Shown here: positions 52,833 to 64,000 of the stretch, piece after piece
How the letters are laid out: each line of letters begins with the position of its first letter
Position numbering within the stretch: the first letter of the stretch is position 1
NCBI RefSeq assembly: GCF_004924335.1
Contig: NZ_CP024633.1
Location: forward strand, 2,418,001-2,482,000
DNA: 64,000 nt
Source: Mycobacteroides salmoniphilum
Lineage (GTDB): Bacteria; Actinomycetota; Actinomycetes; Mycobacteriales; Mycobacteriaceae
Direction: 5' to 3'
Notes under the pieces: generated by a model
The model's database searches: none
What the model saw: the letters and a program-made list of their open reading frames with translations, nothing else
Told to the model about the DNA's origin: nothing
Position numbers and translations under genes: made by a program

Positions 52833-53097
52833 AGCGGCCCTTCCCCGACACGCTCCCAGTTGTCACATAAGACGCACTAATCACTTTGGCGCCACTTGCA
52901 CCGTACGTCACTTTGGCAACTAATGAAACTTTAGTCACAAATTACAAAGTTGTAATTAATTGGCCTCTGACGGGCAATAGACGAGACGTCTTCTGACGGT
53001 TAATTGGCCCGAATTGAATACCGGCAGATCATCCCGGTTCCATAGTGCGCGCGGCTATTTCGCGAAGAAACAGGCTGCGCGAATGGTTTGCAAATCG
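52833..53097 (-). promoter_or_regulatory. ripA upstream control region
   Basis: 265 bp, AT-rich for this genome. It contains the perfect palindrome AATTACAA-ag-TTGTAATT at 52940-52957, and on the minus strand two copies of GCCAAAGTGA about 29 bp apart within 52880-52920. TGTGAC/GTGACA half-sites nearby are compatible with MtrA-type boxes (GTCACA), but this is not proven. No coding potential. Confidence 0.5.
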
Positions 53098-56732
<3,635 letters not shown>

Positions 56733-56748
56733 AAACGGCTGACTAACA

Positions 56749-57321
56749 GTGCCGCGCGTTAGCGAGGATCACCTCGCGGCCCGTCGCCGCCAGATCCTCG
56801 ATGGCGCGCGGCGCTGTTTCGCCGAGTATGGGTATGACGGTGCCACTGTGCGCCGCCTGGAGCACACCATCGGCATGTCGCGGGGGGCGATCTTTCACCA
56901 TTACCGCGATAAGGACACGTTGTTCTTCGCACTTGCCCGCGAGGATGCCGAACGGATGGCCAACGTCGCCAGCCGCGAGGGTCTGGTGCAGGTGATGCGC
57001 GATATGCTGGCCGATCCGGATCAATTCGATTGGCTGGCAACACGTTTGGAGATCGCGCGCAAGCTGCGCAACGATCCTGAATTCCGGCGCGGCTGGAACC
57101 AGCGTTCCGAAGAGCTCAACACCGCTACCTTGGCCCGGCTACAACGCCAGAAGAAGGCCGGCCGGCTGCGCGAAGACGTGTCCAGCGAGGTGATTTTGGG
57201 CTATCTGGATCTGGTGCTCGATGGCCTGGTAGCACGCCTGGCCTCCGGCGAATCCACCGAAAGCCTCAGCCGCGTGTTGGATCTCGTCGAGGACTCGGTG
57301 CGCCGTGCCGATCACGCCTGA
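56749..57321 (+). CDS. TetR-family regulator (AcnR-like)
   Basis: 190 residues from a GTG at 56749. HTH region about 10-55: RRRQILDGARRCFAEYGYDG and GMSRGAIFHHYRDKDTLFFA. Immediately follows acn on the same strand, the position of Rv1474c in M. tuberculosis and of AcnR in corynebacteria, where it represses acn in response to citrate and metal. The same role is likely here. Its 3' end overlaps the DinB-fold gene by 17 bp. Confidence 0.88.
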   Translation: MPRVSEDHLAARRRQILDGARRCFAEYGYDGATVRRLEHTIGMSRGAIFHHYRDKDTLFFALAREDAERMANVASREGLVQVMRDMLADPDQFDWLATRLEIARKLRNDPEFRRGWNQRSEELNTATLARLQRQKKAGRLREDVSSEVILGYLDLVLDGLVARLASGESTESLSRVLDLVEDSVRRADHA

Positions 57322-57835
57322 CTCCAAGGACTGGACCTGGGTCCTCGAACGCCCGTGCGGAGAATGCGGATTTGATCCCGCAGCAACATCATTCGCCCGA
57401 ATACCCGATATCGTGCGGGACGGCCTGGGGGCGTGGCATCGGGTACTGACGCGCCCCGAGGTGCGTCTACGCCCTGACGAGCAGACCTGGTCGCCGCTGG
57501 AGTACGGAGCGCACGTCCGCGACGTGTTCCGCATCTTCCTGGCCCGGCTGCAGCTCATGCTCGCCGAGGACAACCCCTTGTTCGAGAACTGGGACCAGGA
57601 CACGACGGCCGTCGAGGACCGGTATGCCGAGCAGGACCCGCAGGCGGTAGCCGCCGAACTCGCCGCGGCGGGCGAGGCCGTCGCGGCCGCCTTTGCCGGT
57701 GTCCCCGAGTCGGCGTTACAGCGACGCGGGAGGCGAAGCAACGGTTCGATTTTCACGGTGGAGACACTGGGTCTGTACTTCGTGCACGATCCGGTACATC
57801 ATCTGCACGATGTATCCCGCCTGCCGGCGGATTAG
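57305..57835 (+). CDS. DinB/MDMPI-fold protein
   Basis: 176 residues from a GTG at 57305 inside the TetR gene. Helical-bundle protein with metal-binding histidines in YGAHVRDVFRIF (about 57-68) and the C-terminal YFVHDPVHHLHD. This resembles the DinB/YfiT family of divalent-metal proteins, some of which are mycothiol-dependent enzymes. The N-terminal WTWVLERPCGECGFD is typical of the actinobacterial branch. Substrate unknown. Convergent overlap of 4 bp with the next gene. Confidence 0.8.
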   Translation: MPITPDSKDWTWVLERPCGECGFDPAATSFARIPDIVRDGLGAWHRVLTRPEVRLRPDEQTWSPLEYGAHVRDVFRIFLARLQLMLAEDNPLFENWDQDTTAVEDRYAEQDPQAVAAELAAAGEAVAAAFAGVPESALQRRGRRSNGSIFTVETLGLYFVHDPVHHLHDVSRLPAD

Positions 57836-58374
57836 TGCGGGAAGTCGATGACGGCCCGTGCGGGCGTGTCAGCGATGTACACCACCGGGCATTTAGACGC
57901 CTGTGCTGCGACCTTCCACGCCATCACACCGTTCTTGTTTTTGAAGATGTCCGCGTCCTGAATGAGACGAGCCGATCGGACCACCGGAGAGCCGGGAGGG
58001 GCTCCGAGGTCATTGGGCTCCGGAAATGACTTCACGTGCCGGTTCTCGGGATGGTCGACGGTCCCCATGATGGTGTCGTGCGCCGCCGCCCCGCGGAATG
58101 CCACCGCATATCCCCCGTCGACCGGTGTGACCGAGAATGGCGGAGCCTGCCAATAAGTCACCGGCCCCACCGGCGGCGCCAGCCTGTCCGCTCCGAAGCT
58201 GAACGTCACTCTGTCCAGGTCATCGAGGGTTTCAATGCGCACATCGTGCAGGATATTGGCGTAGTTCTCGGCGCCGCCGTCGGTCAATGTCGGGCACGCC
58301 GGTGCGGCCGCCGCCTGCGGGGCACCCACGAGCGGCCCAACTACCATGACAAGCGGTACCAGGTATCGATACAT
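57832..58374 (-). CDS. Secreted AMIN-like domain protein
   Basis: 180 residues from ATG 58374. A signal peptide (YLVPLVMVVGPLVGAPQAAAA) is cut before APACP. The mature part has a single AMIN-like beta domain: HDVRIETLDDLDRVTFSFG near the start and KCPVVYIADTPARAVIDFPH at the end. The same architecture appears in the next gene, so the two are paralogues. AMIN domains often bind peptidoglycan or target periplasmic proteins. No lipobox here. Confidence 0.78.
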   Translation of the reverse strand: MYRYLVPLVMVVGPLVGAPQAAAAPACPTLTDGGAENYANILHDVRIETLDDLDRVTFSFGADRLAPPVGPVTYWQAPPFSVTPVDGGYAVAFRGAAAHDTIMGTVDHPENRHVKSFPEPNDLGAPPGSPVVRSARLIQDADIFKNKNGVMAWKVAAQASKCPVVYIADTPARAVIDFPH

Positions 58375-58480
58375 GGTTAGCGAATGTACGGTGTCCAACG
58401 CCGAACCGTGGGCATTCGACCGGGGATTGTCCCCCGTGGCTAACCGTGCGCCGGGCGGTGGTGTCCGATCACAAACACCC

Positions 58481-59125
58481 CTAGTGGGGCAGATCCACCA
58501 CTAGCCGAGGCGGGTTGGTCAGCGTGCTCACCTCGGGACAGCGCTGTTTGTTCAGACCCAATGCCCACCGGACCTTCCCCTCGAAATCCTCGCCCTGCTC
58601 GGCCTCGGCCAGGATCGGAAAGTCCTTCGGCTTGATCTCGCTCGGACCCGGATACGACCGGATGGGCTTATCGGCCTCATGCGCGGACGCGCCATCGAAC
58701 AGCACGCCGAGCAATGCGGTACCAGCGACGATGACGTTGTCCCCCTTGGGGCCCGCAGAGACGCTGGCGGGGCTGTCCACCGAGTACTTGGGAACCACCA
58801 GCTGATCCAGCGCCACCCTATTCTTCGGGTCGGCCTTGGCATCCGGCCCGAATTCGAAGGTGACCCTGTCGAAGTCGTCCTGTTTACCCACGCGGACATC
58901 TCGCAGCTGGGTGGCCACATTCTTACCGCCACCGCCGCTGACCGTCTCGCAGGCCGTGACGCGGAACGTCTCCGGGGCAGGTGTTGATGTTTGCGGCAGC
59001 GCCGTTGTCGTGGCCACGGGCGACACCGAGTCGCCCAGCTGGCGCACCTCACCTGCGCAGCCGGATGCCGTCATCGCTGCCAGCGCCAGCACGCCGATGT
59101 TCCGGATACCGCCTTGTCCTCGCAT
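58481..59125 (-). CDS. AMIN-like domain lipoprotein
   Basis: 214 residues from ATG 59125 (MRGQGGIRNIGVLALAAM). A lipobox TASGC at about residues 20-24 marks it as a lipoprotein processed by LspA. A Thr/Pro-rich linker (VATTTALPQTSTPAPE) leads to a domain with RDVRVGKQDDFDRVTFEFGP and C-terminal PPRLVVDLPH, the same pattern as the secreted paralogue 107 bp downstream. Function unknown; an envelope role is likely. Confidence 0.8.
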   Translation of the reverse strand: MRGQGGIRNIGVLALAAMTASGCAGEVRQLGDSVSPVATTTALPQTSTPAPETFRVTACETVSGGGGKNVATQLRDVRVGKQDDFDRVTFEFGPDAKADPKNRVALDQLVVPKYSVDSPASVSAGPKGDNVIVAGTALLGVLFDGASAHEADKPIRSYPGPSEIKPKDFPILAEAEQGEDFEGKVRWALGLNKQRCPEVSTLTNPPRLVVDLPH

Positions 59126-59189
59126 CGCATAACGGTAGCAACAATTGGTGCCCGAAAGCTCAACGGGCACACTGCGTGTCGGATGGCAG

Positions 59190-59372
59190 TTAGGCCTTGC
59201 GGCCGCGCCGATTCGGGCCGCCGCGCCCGCGCAGGGTGACACCCGATTCCACGAGAGCGCGATGCACGTAACCATATGATCGGCCCGTGTCCGCGGCGAG
59301 CGTGCGAATGCTCGCGCCCTTCTCGTACGACGCCTTCAGCTCGGCACGCTCCTCGTCGCGTGTTTTGGCCAT
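59190..59372 (-). CDS. Small helix-turn-helix protein (Rv1473A-like)
   Basis: 60 residues from ATG 59372 (MAKTRDEERAELKASYEKGA). The helix-turn-helix is SIRTLAADTGRSYGYVHRAL, followed by GVTLRGRGGPNRRGRKA, a very basic glycine-rich tail. Same size and place as Rv1473A, beside the ABC-F gene. It resembles small mycobacterial nucleoid or regulatory proteins; DNA targets unknown. Confidence 0.85.
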   Translation of the reverse strand: MAKTRDEERAELKASYEKGASIRTLAADTGRSYGYVHRALVESGVTLRGRGGPNRRGRKA

Positions 59373-59488
59373 CGCGACCTCTCTCCCGACTCCATACCGC
59401 TGCCCCTGTGGACGGCTCGACCCGGTTGCACCATAGCGCAAATGTGATCACGCAGGTGCACGAGACGCAGACGGCGTCTGAGAAATGG

Positions 59489-61117
<1,629 letters not shown>

Positions 61118-61153
61118 TACTTACTCCTTGAATGCTGTGCGCGTCTCGCGCGG

Positions 61154-61963
61154 TCAGCGCTTGTCTCTGAACGCCGCCGCCCGCTTTTCCTTGCGCGCTG
61201 CGGTGGCTTCTTCGAAGTTATCGGTGAGCAGCCGGACATATAGCTGGCCCAGGCCCTCTTGGTGCATGTGACTTTCCAGGCTAGCGGCGTCCAGCCCACT
61301 CCAAATGGTGCGCTTGGTCAACTCGATCCCTGGACGGGAGAACCCGGCGATGCGCTCTCCAATCGCGTAACACTCTTCCAGCAGCGATTCGGAGGACACC
61401 TTGCGGGATACCAAACCGATGCGCTCGGCCTCCTCCGCGTCGACATCGCGGCCGGTCAGCATGATGTCCGAAGCGCGGGACGTGCCGATCGCGCGTGGCA
61501 ACAGGTAGCTCAGGCCCAGCTCACTGGCCGTCAATCCGTTGTTGATACCGGCGGCCCGAAAGTAGGCGGCCTCGGATGCCACCCGAACATCGCAGGCCAG
61601 CGCCAGGCACAGACCCCCACCGATGGCGGCGCCGTTGATAGCGGCAATCACCGGCTGGTGCATGCGGCGCAGGGTGAGGATGACCTCGTCGAGCAACTCC
61701 ATCGATCGCAGCGCGATCGTCGGCTGGGTCAGCCCTCCGATGTGCGGGATGGGCCCGGCGGATTTCTGATCGGCTCCCGAGCAAAAGCCTTTGCCGGCCC
61801 CGGTGATGATGACGGCGCGCACGTCGTTGTCGTGGCTGATGTCGACCAGCATCTCCTTGAAGGGCAGCATCACGTCGAACGCCATGGCATTCATCCGCTC
61901 GGGCCGGTTCAGGGTCACCAGGGCAATATCCGGACGCGGACGATCCACCAGCACGAAACTCAT
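61154..61963 (-). CDS. echA12: Enoyl-CoA hydratase EchA12
   Basis: Crotonase-fold protein, 269 residues. Oxyanion-hole segments GKGFCSGADQKSAG and INGAAIGGGLCLALACD are clear, and one catalytic glutamate is in NNGLTASELGLSYLLPR. Position and sequence type match Rv1472 (echA12). Likely hydratase or isomerase in fatty-acid breakdown; the exact reaction is not provable. Lies 36 bp downstream of the ABC-F start in reverse orientation order, same strand. Confidence 0.9.
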   Translation of the reverse strand: MSFVLVDRPRPDIALVTLNRPERMNAMAFDVMLPFKEMLVDISHDNDVRAVIITGAGKGFCSGADQKSAGPIPHIGGLTQPTIALRSMELLDEVILTLRRMHQPVIAAINGAAIGGGLCLALACDVRVASEAAYFRAAGINNGLTASELGLSYLLPRAIGTSRASDIMLTGRDVDAEEAERIGLVSRKVSSESLLEECYAIGERIAGFSRPGIELTKRTIWSGLDAASLESHMHQEGLGQLYVRLLTDNFEEATAARKEKRAAAFRDKR

Positions 61964-62029
61964 GCGTCCATATAACCGACCCCGCCGGATTGCACCAAAT
62001 CGTTTCTGGGCGGTGCCGCCCTTGAGGGG

Positions 62030-62383
62030 TTACGCCTCTTGTTCGCGCAGTGCCGCCTCGACGTCCAGATCGCGGACCTTCTGCACCAGATCGGCCAACG
62101 ATGCCGGGGGCAGCGCGCCTGCCTGGTTGAACACCAGCTGGCCCTGCTTGAACACCATCAGCGTCGGAATGGAGCGGATATTCGCCGCCGCCGCCAGGGC
62201 CTGCTCGGCCTCGGTGTCCACCTTCGCGTGGACGACGTCAGGGTTTTCCTCCGACGAGGCCTCAAAGACCGGCCCGAACTGACGGCACGGTCCGCACCAG
62301 GACGCCCAGAAATCGACCAGCACGATGTCGTTCTCGTGGACCAAGTCATTGAACGCGTCAGCGGTGATGTCACGTGTTGCCAT
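62030..62383 (-). CDS. trxB1: Thioredoxin (TrxB1-like)
   Basis: 117 residues from ATG 62383 (MATRDITADAFNDLV). Redox motif WCGPC with cysteines at 30 and 33, then the cis-proline in IRSIPTLMVF. The usual TrxA fold and length. By position beside echA12 and by sequence it corresponds to Rv1471 (TrxB1) rather than the neighbouring Rv1470 TrxA, which has no counterpart here. Automated pipelines would call it trxA. No thioredoxin reductase nearby. Confidence 0.92.
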   Translation of the reverse strand: MATRDITADAFNDLVHENDIVLVDFWASWCGPCRQFGPVFEASSEENPDVVHAKVDTEAEQALAAAANIRSIPTLMVFKQGQLVFNQAGALPPASLADLVQKVRDLDVEAALREQEA

Positions 62384-62442
62384 GTCGTCCTCAACGTTGC
62401 CGGGGTGCGCGATGTTCCGTCGTCGCTCAGTACAAGGTTCGA

Positions 62443-63570
62443 TCAGTACAGCGCGGCCAGGGCCTTGCCGATGTTGAATCCGACGAACTCGTCCTGCCGC
62501 CCGGCCCGCAGCTTGTTCACCCATTCGGGGTCCGACAGCAGGGCACGGCCGACGGCGATGACATCGAACTCGTTGTTGGCGAATTGACGCAACACCGCCT
62601 CGACGGGTGCGGGCTCGATATCCCGGACCTCGGTGGGTTTGAATTCCGTCTGCAATCCCACAGAACCGACGGCAATGGCCGGCAATCCCGTGACACGTTT
62701 GGTCCAGCCAGCAAGACTCAGCTCTCCGTCAGCGCCGGCCAAACCTGCGAAGGCGGGCAGATAGTGCCGGCGTGTAGACGGATGGAAGACATCGACACCC
62801 GCCTCGACCAGGGGTGCGAGCAGCCGTTCCAATTCCGCCGGGCTGTCGGCCAGCGTGGCCGTGTAGTCCGCCTGCTTCCACTGCGAAAACCGGTACAGGA
62901 TAGGGAAATCAGGCCCGACGGCGGCACGTACCGACCGCACCACCTCGACCGGGAATCGCACCCGGTCGACGATCGAGCCGCCATAGCCGTCGGCCCGAAC
63001 GTTAGTGCGCTCCCACAGGAACTGGTCGAGGAGGTAACCGTGGGCACCATGCAACTCCACAGCGTCGAATCCGGCCGCCCGGGCATTGCGGGCCGCCGTC
63101 GCATACCGCTGTGCCAGCGGAGCGAGCTCCCCGGTCTGCAGTGCCCGACCTTGTGGGGAGGCATCTCCGCCCAAGCCGGACGGGCTCACCGACTCCACCT
63201 GAGGATTGAACTCCGGATCGACGCCGCGTTCGACACCCTGGTGCCACAGCTGCGCGGCGATCACCGACCCTTCGTCATGCACGGCATCGGTCACGGCGGA
63301 CCATCCCGCCAGCACCTCATCGCCGACGAGGCGCGGAACGCTGGACTGACCGCCCGCGGCGTCATCCGGAATGAAAACGCCCTCGGTGATGATCAGCCCC
63401 ACACCGCCCGCAGCACGGCGGCGGTAGTACGCCGCGACATTCTCGCCGGGCACACCGCCGGGTGATGCCGACCGCGTCATCGGGGCCATCGCGAACCGGT
63501 TGGGAGCGGTCAGCGATTTGACGGTGAACGGTTCGAAGAGGGGCGCTACGTCTGGTCTCACGTCGGTCAC
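62443..63570 (-). CDS. Old Yellow Enzyme-like NADH:flavin oxidoreductase
   Basis: 375-residue FMN-binding TIM barrel. Family features are LTAPNRFAMAPMTRSAS near the N-terminus, the active-site AVELHGAHGYLLDQFLW, YGGSIVDRVRF and C-terminal IAVGRALLSDPEWVNK. OYE enzymes reduce activated alkenes or related compounds; the natural substrate is unknown. 59 bp upstream of the thioredoxin start and on the same strand, so possibly cotranscribed. Confidence 0.88.
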   Translation of the reverse strand: MTDVRPDVAPLFEPFTVKSLTAPNRFAMAPMTRSASPGGVPGENVAAYYRRRAAGGVGLIITEGVFIPDDAAGGQSSVPRLVGDEVLAGWSAVTDAVHDEGSVIAAQLWHQGVERGVDPEFNPQVESVSPSGLGGDASPQGRALQTGELAPLAQRYATAARNARAAGFDAVELHGAHGYLLDQFLWERTNVRADGYGGSIVDRVRFPVEVVRSVRAAVGPDFPILYRFSQWKQADYTATLADSPAELERLLAPLVEAGVDVFHPSTRRHYLPAFAGLAGADGELSLAGWTKRVTGLPAIAVGSVGLQTEFKPTEVRDIEPAPVEAVLRQFANNEFDVIAVGRALLSDPEWVNKLRAGRQDEFVGFNIGKALAALY

Positions 63571-63622
63571 GAGGTGTCAAACTACGCCGACGCCCATTCC
63601 ATTCCGGATAACGTGGTCAACC

Positions 63623-64000
63623 ATGTCACCAAATCTCTGGCCACGGCCCACGTTGCTGGTGATCGTCGGAGCCGTCGTCTTGTCCAGTGCGGCATGTGGG
63701 GGCTCCGCGGATAAGCCCACCGAGTCATCACCGGGACCTGCCTTGACGACCGCCATACGGCATGCGGGTGGCCAGGACAGGGCCGGCGGACTGATCTCCT
63801 CGGTATCGGGTCACACGGTCCAGGTGACCAACCCCGTCGGCAGCGTCGATATCGACTTCAACACCATGACAAAACTCACCGAGGTGCACTCCGCGGAACT
63901 TTCGGATGTGGTCGTCGGCAGCTGTGTCAGCGTGCTGGCGACGGCCGACACGGATGCGTCCGACCAGGTTACGGCGCAGCGGGTGCTGATCAGTGCGGCC
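63623..64000 (+). CDS. Lipoprotein with DUF5666-like domain (partial)
   Basis: Begins ATG 63623 and is still open at the window end (126 codons). Signal peptide LLVIVGAVVLSSAACGG with a lipobox cysteine (SAAC). The mature part has a region (DRAGGLISSVSGHTVQVTNP, then SAELSDVVVGSCVSV) resembling DUF5666-type beta repeats. Divergent from the oxidoreductase. Function unknown. Confidence 0.75.
   Translation, partial: MSPNLWPRPTLLVIVGAVVLSSAACGGSADKPTESSPGPALTTAIRHAGGQDRAGGLISSVSGHTVQVTNPVGSVDIDFNTMTKLTEVHSAELSDVVVGSCVSVLATADTDASDQVTAQRVLISAA

Noticed and set aside
52833..53097. c-di-AMP (ydaO) riboswitch upstream of ripA
   Set aside because: This element occurs before some actinobacterial cell-wall hydrolase genes, but its conserved blocks are not found here.

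Overview
The window is a 64 kb stretch of ordinary chromosome from a rapidly growing mycobacterium. The best fit is the Mycobacteroides abscessus/chelonae group, judged from protein sequence and moderate GC; species was not tested. Gene order follows the M. tuberculosis region Rv1470-Rv1570 closely, with local losses and insertions. Conserved blocks are bioA-bioF-bioD, ilvA, dnaE1, lspA, ansA, dinX, ileS, mutA-mutB-meaB, the SPFH/NfeD pair, hemH-inhA-fabG1, moxR1, ripA-ripB, acn, the ABC-F gene, echA12 and a thioredoxin. I see no tRNA, rRNA, transposase, prophage or CRISPR array.

Layout. 1-7.5 kb: biotin operon (bioA>bioF>bioD, minus strand; bioD runs off the left edge), a divergent acyltransferase and the debranching enzyme treX. 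7.5-12.1 kb: ilvA with a deazaflavin-type oxidoreductase, a cluster of poorly characterised membrane proteins and an ArsR regulator. 12.1-21.6 kb: dnaE1, rarD, an RluD-type pseudouridine synthase, lspA, ansA, DinB polymerase and a methyltransferase. 21.6-25 kb: ileS behind a clear T-box leader. 25-31.2 kb: accessory genes: MFS/LysR pair, nucleotidyltransferase, exonuclease, carotenoid oxygenase, TetR. 31.3-36.4 kb: methylmalonyl-CoA mutase mutA-mutB-meaB. 36.5-38.0 kb: a TVP38-type membrane protein and two DoxX paralogues.

38.0-42.0 kb is the most interesting part. On the minus strand, a promoter with a perfect TTGACA box leads into an M-box (ykoK-type) Mg2+ riboswitch. After a structured leader come a 45-codon gene, a PRC-barrel/MgtE-N/CBS protein, an NRAMP-related transporter lacking the classical Mn2+-site motifs, and a 43-codon paralogue of the first small gene. 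The two small genes are too short for usual gene callers but share a strongly conserved core. I read the locus as a Mg2+-starvation operon with a new small-protein family.

42.0-57.8 kb: SPFH/NfeD, ferrochelatase, the FAS-II reductases InhA and FabG1, the VWA/DUF58/MoxR1 module, RipB/RipA peptidoglycan endopeptidases, aconitase with its TetR regulator, and a DinB-fold protein. 57.8-64 kb: two related exported AMIN-like proteins, a small HTH protein, an ABC-F ATPase, an enoyl-CoA hydratase, thioredoxin, an Old Yellow Enzyme and the start of a lipoprotein.

Many neighbours overlap by 4 bp (ATGA, GTGA or TTGA), which points to translational coupling in bioF-bioD, the oxidoreductase-ilvA pair, rluD-rarD, lspA-rluD, mutB-meaB, CBS-NRAMP, the two DoxX genes and the VWA/DUF58/MoxR1 set.
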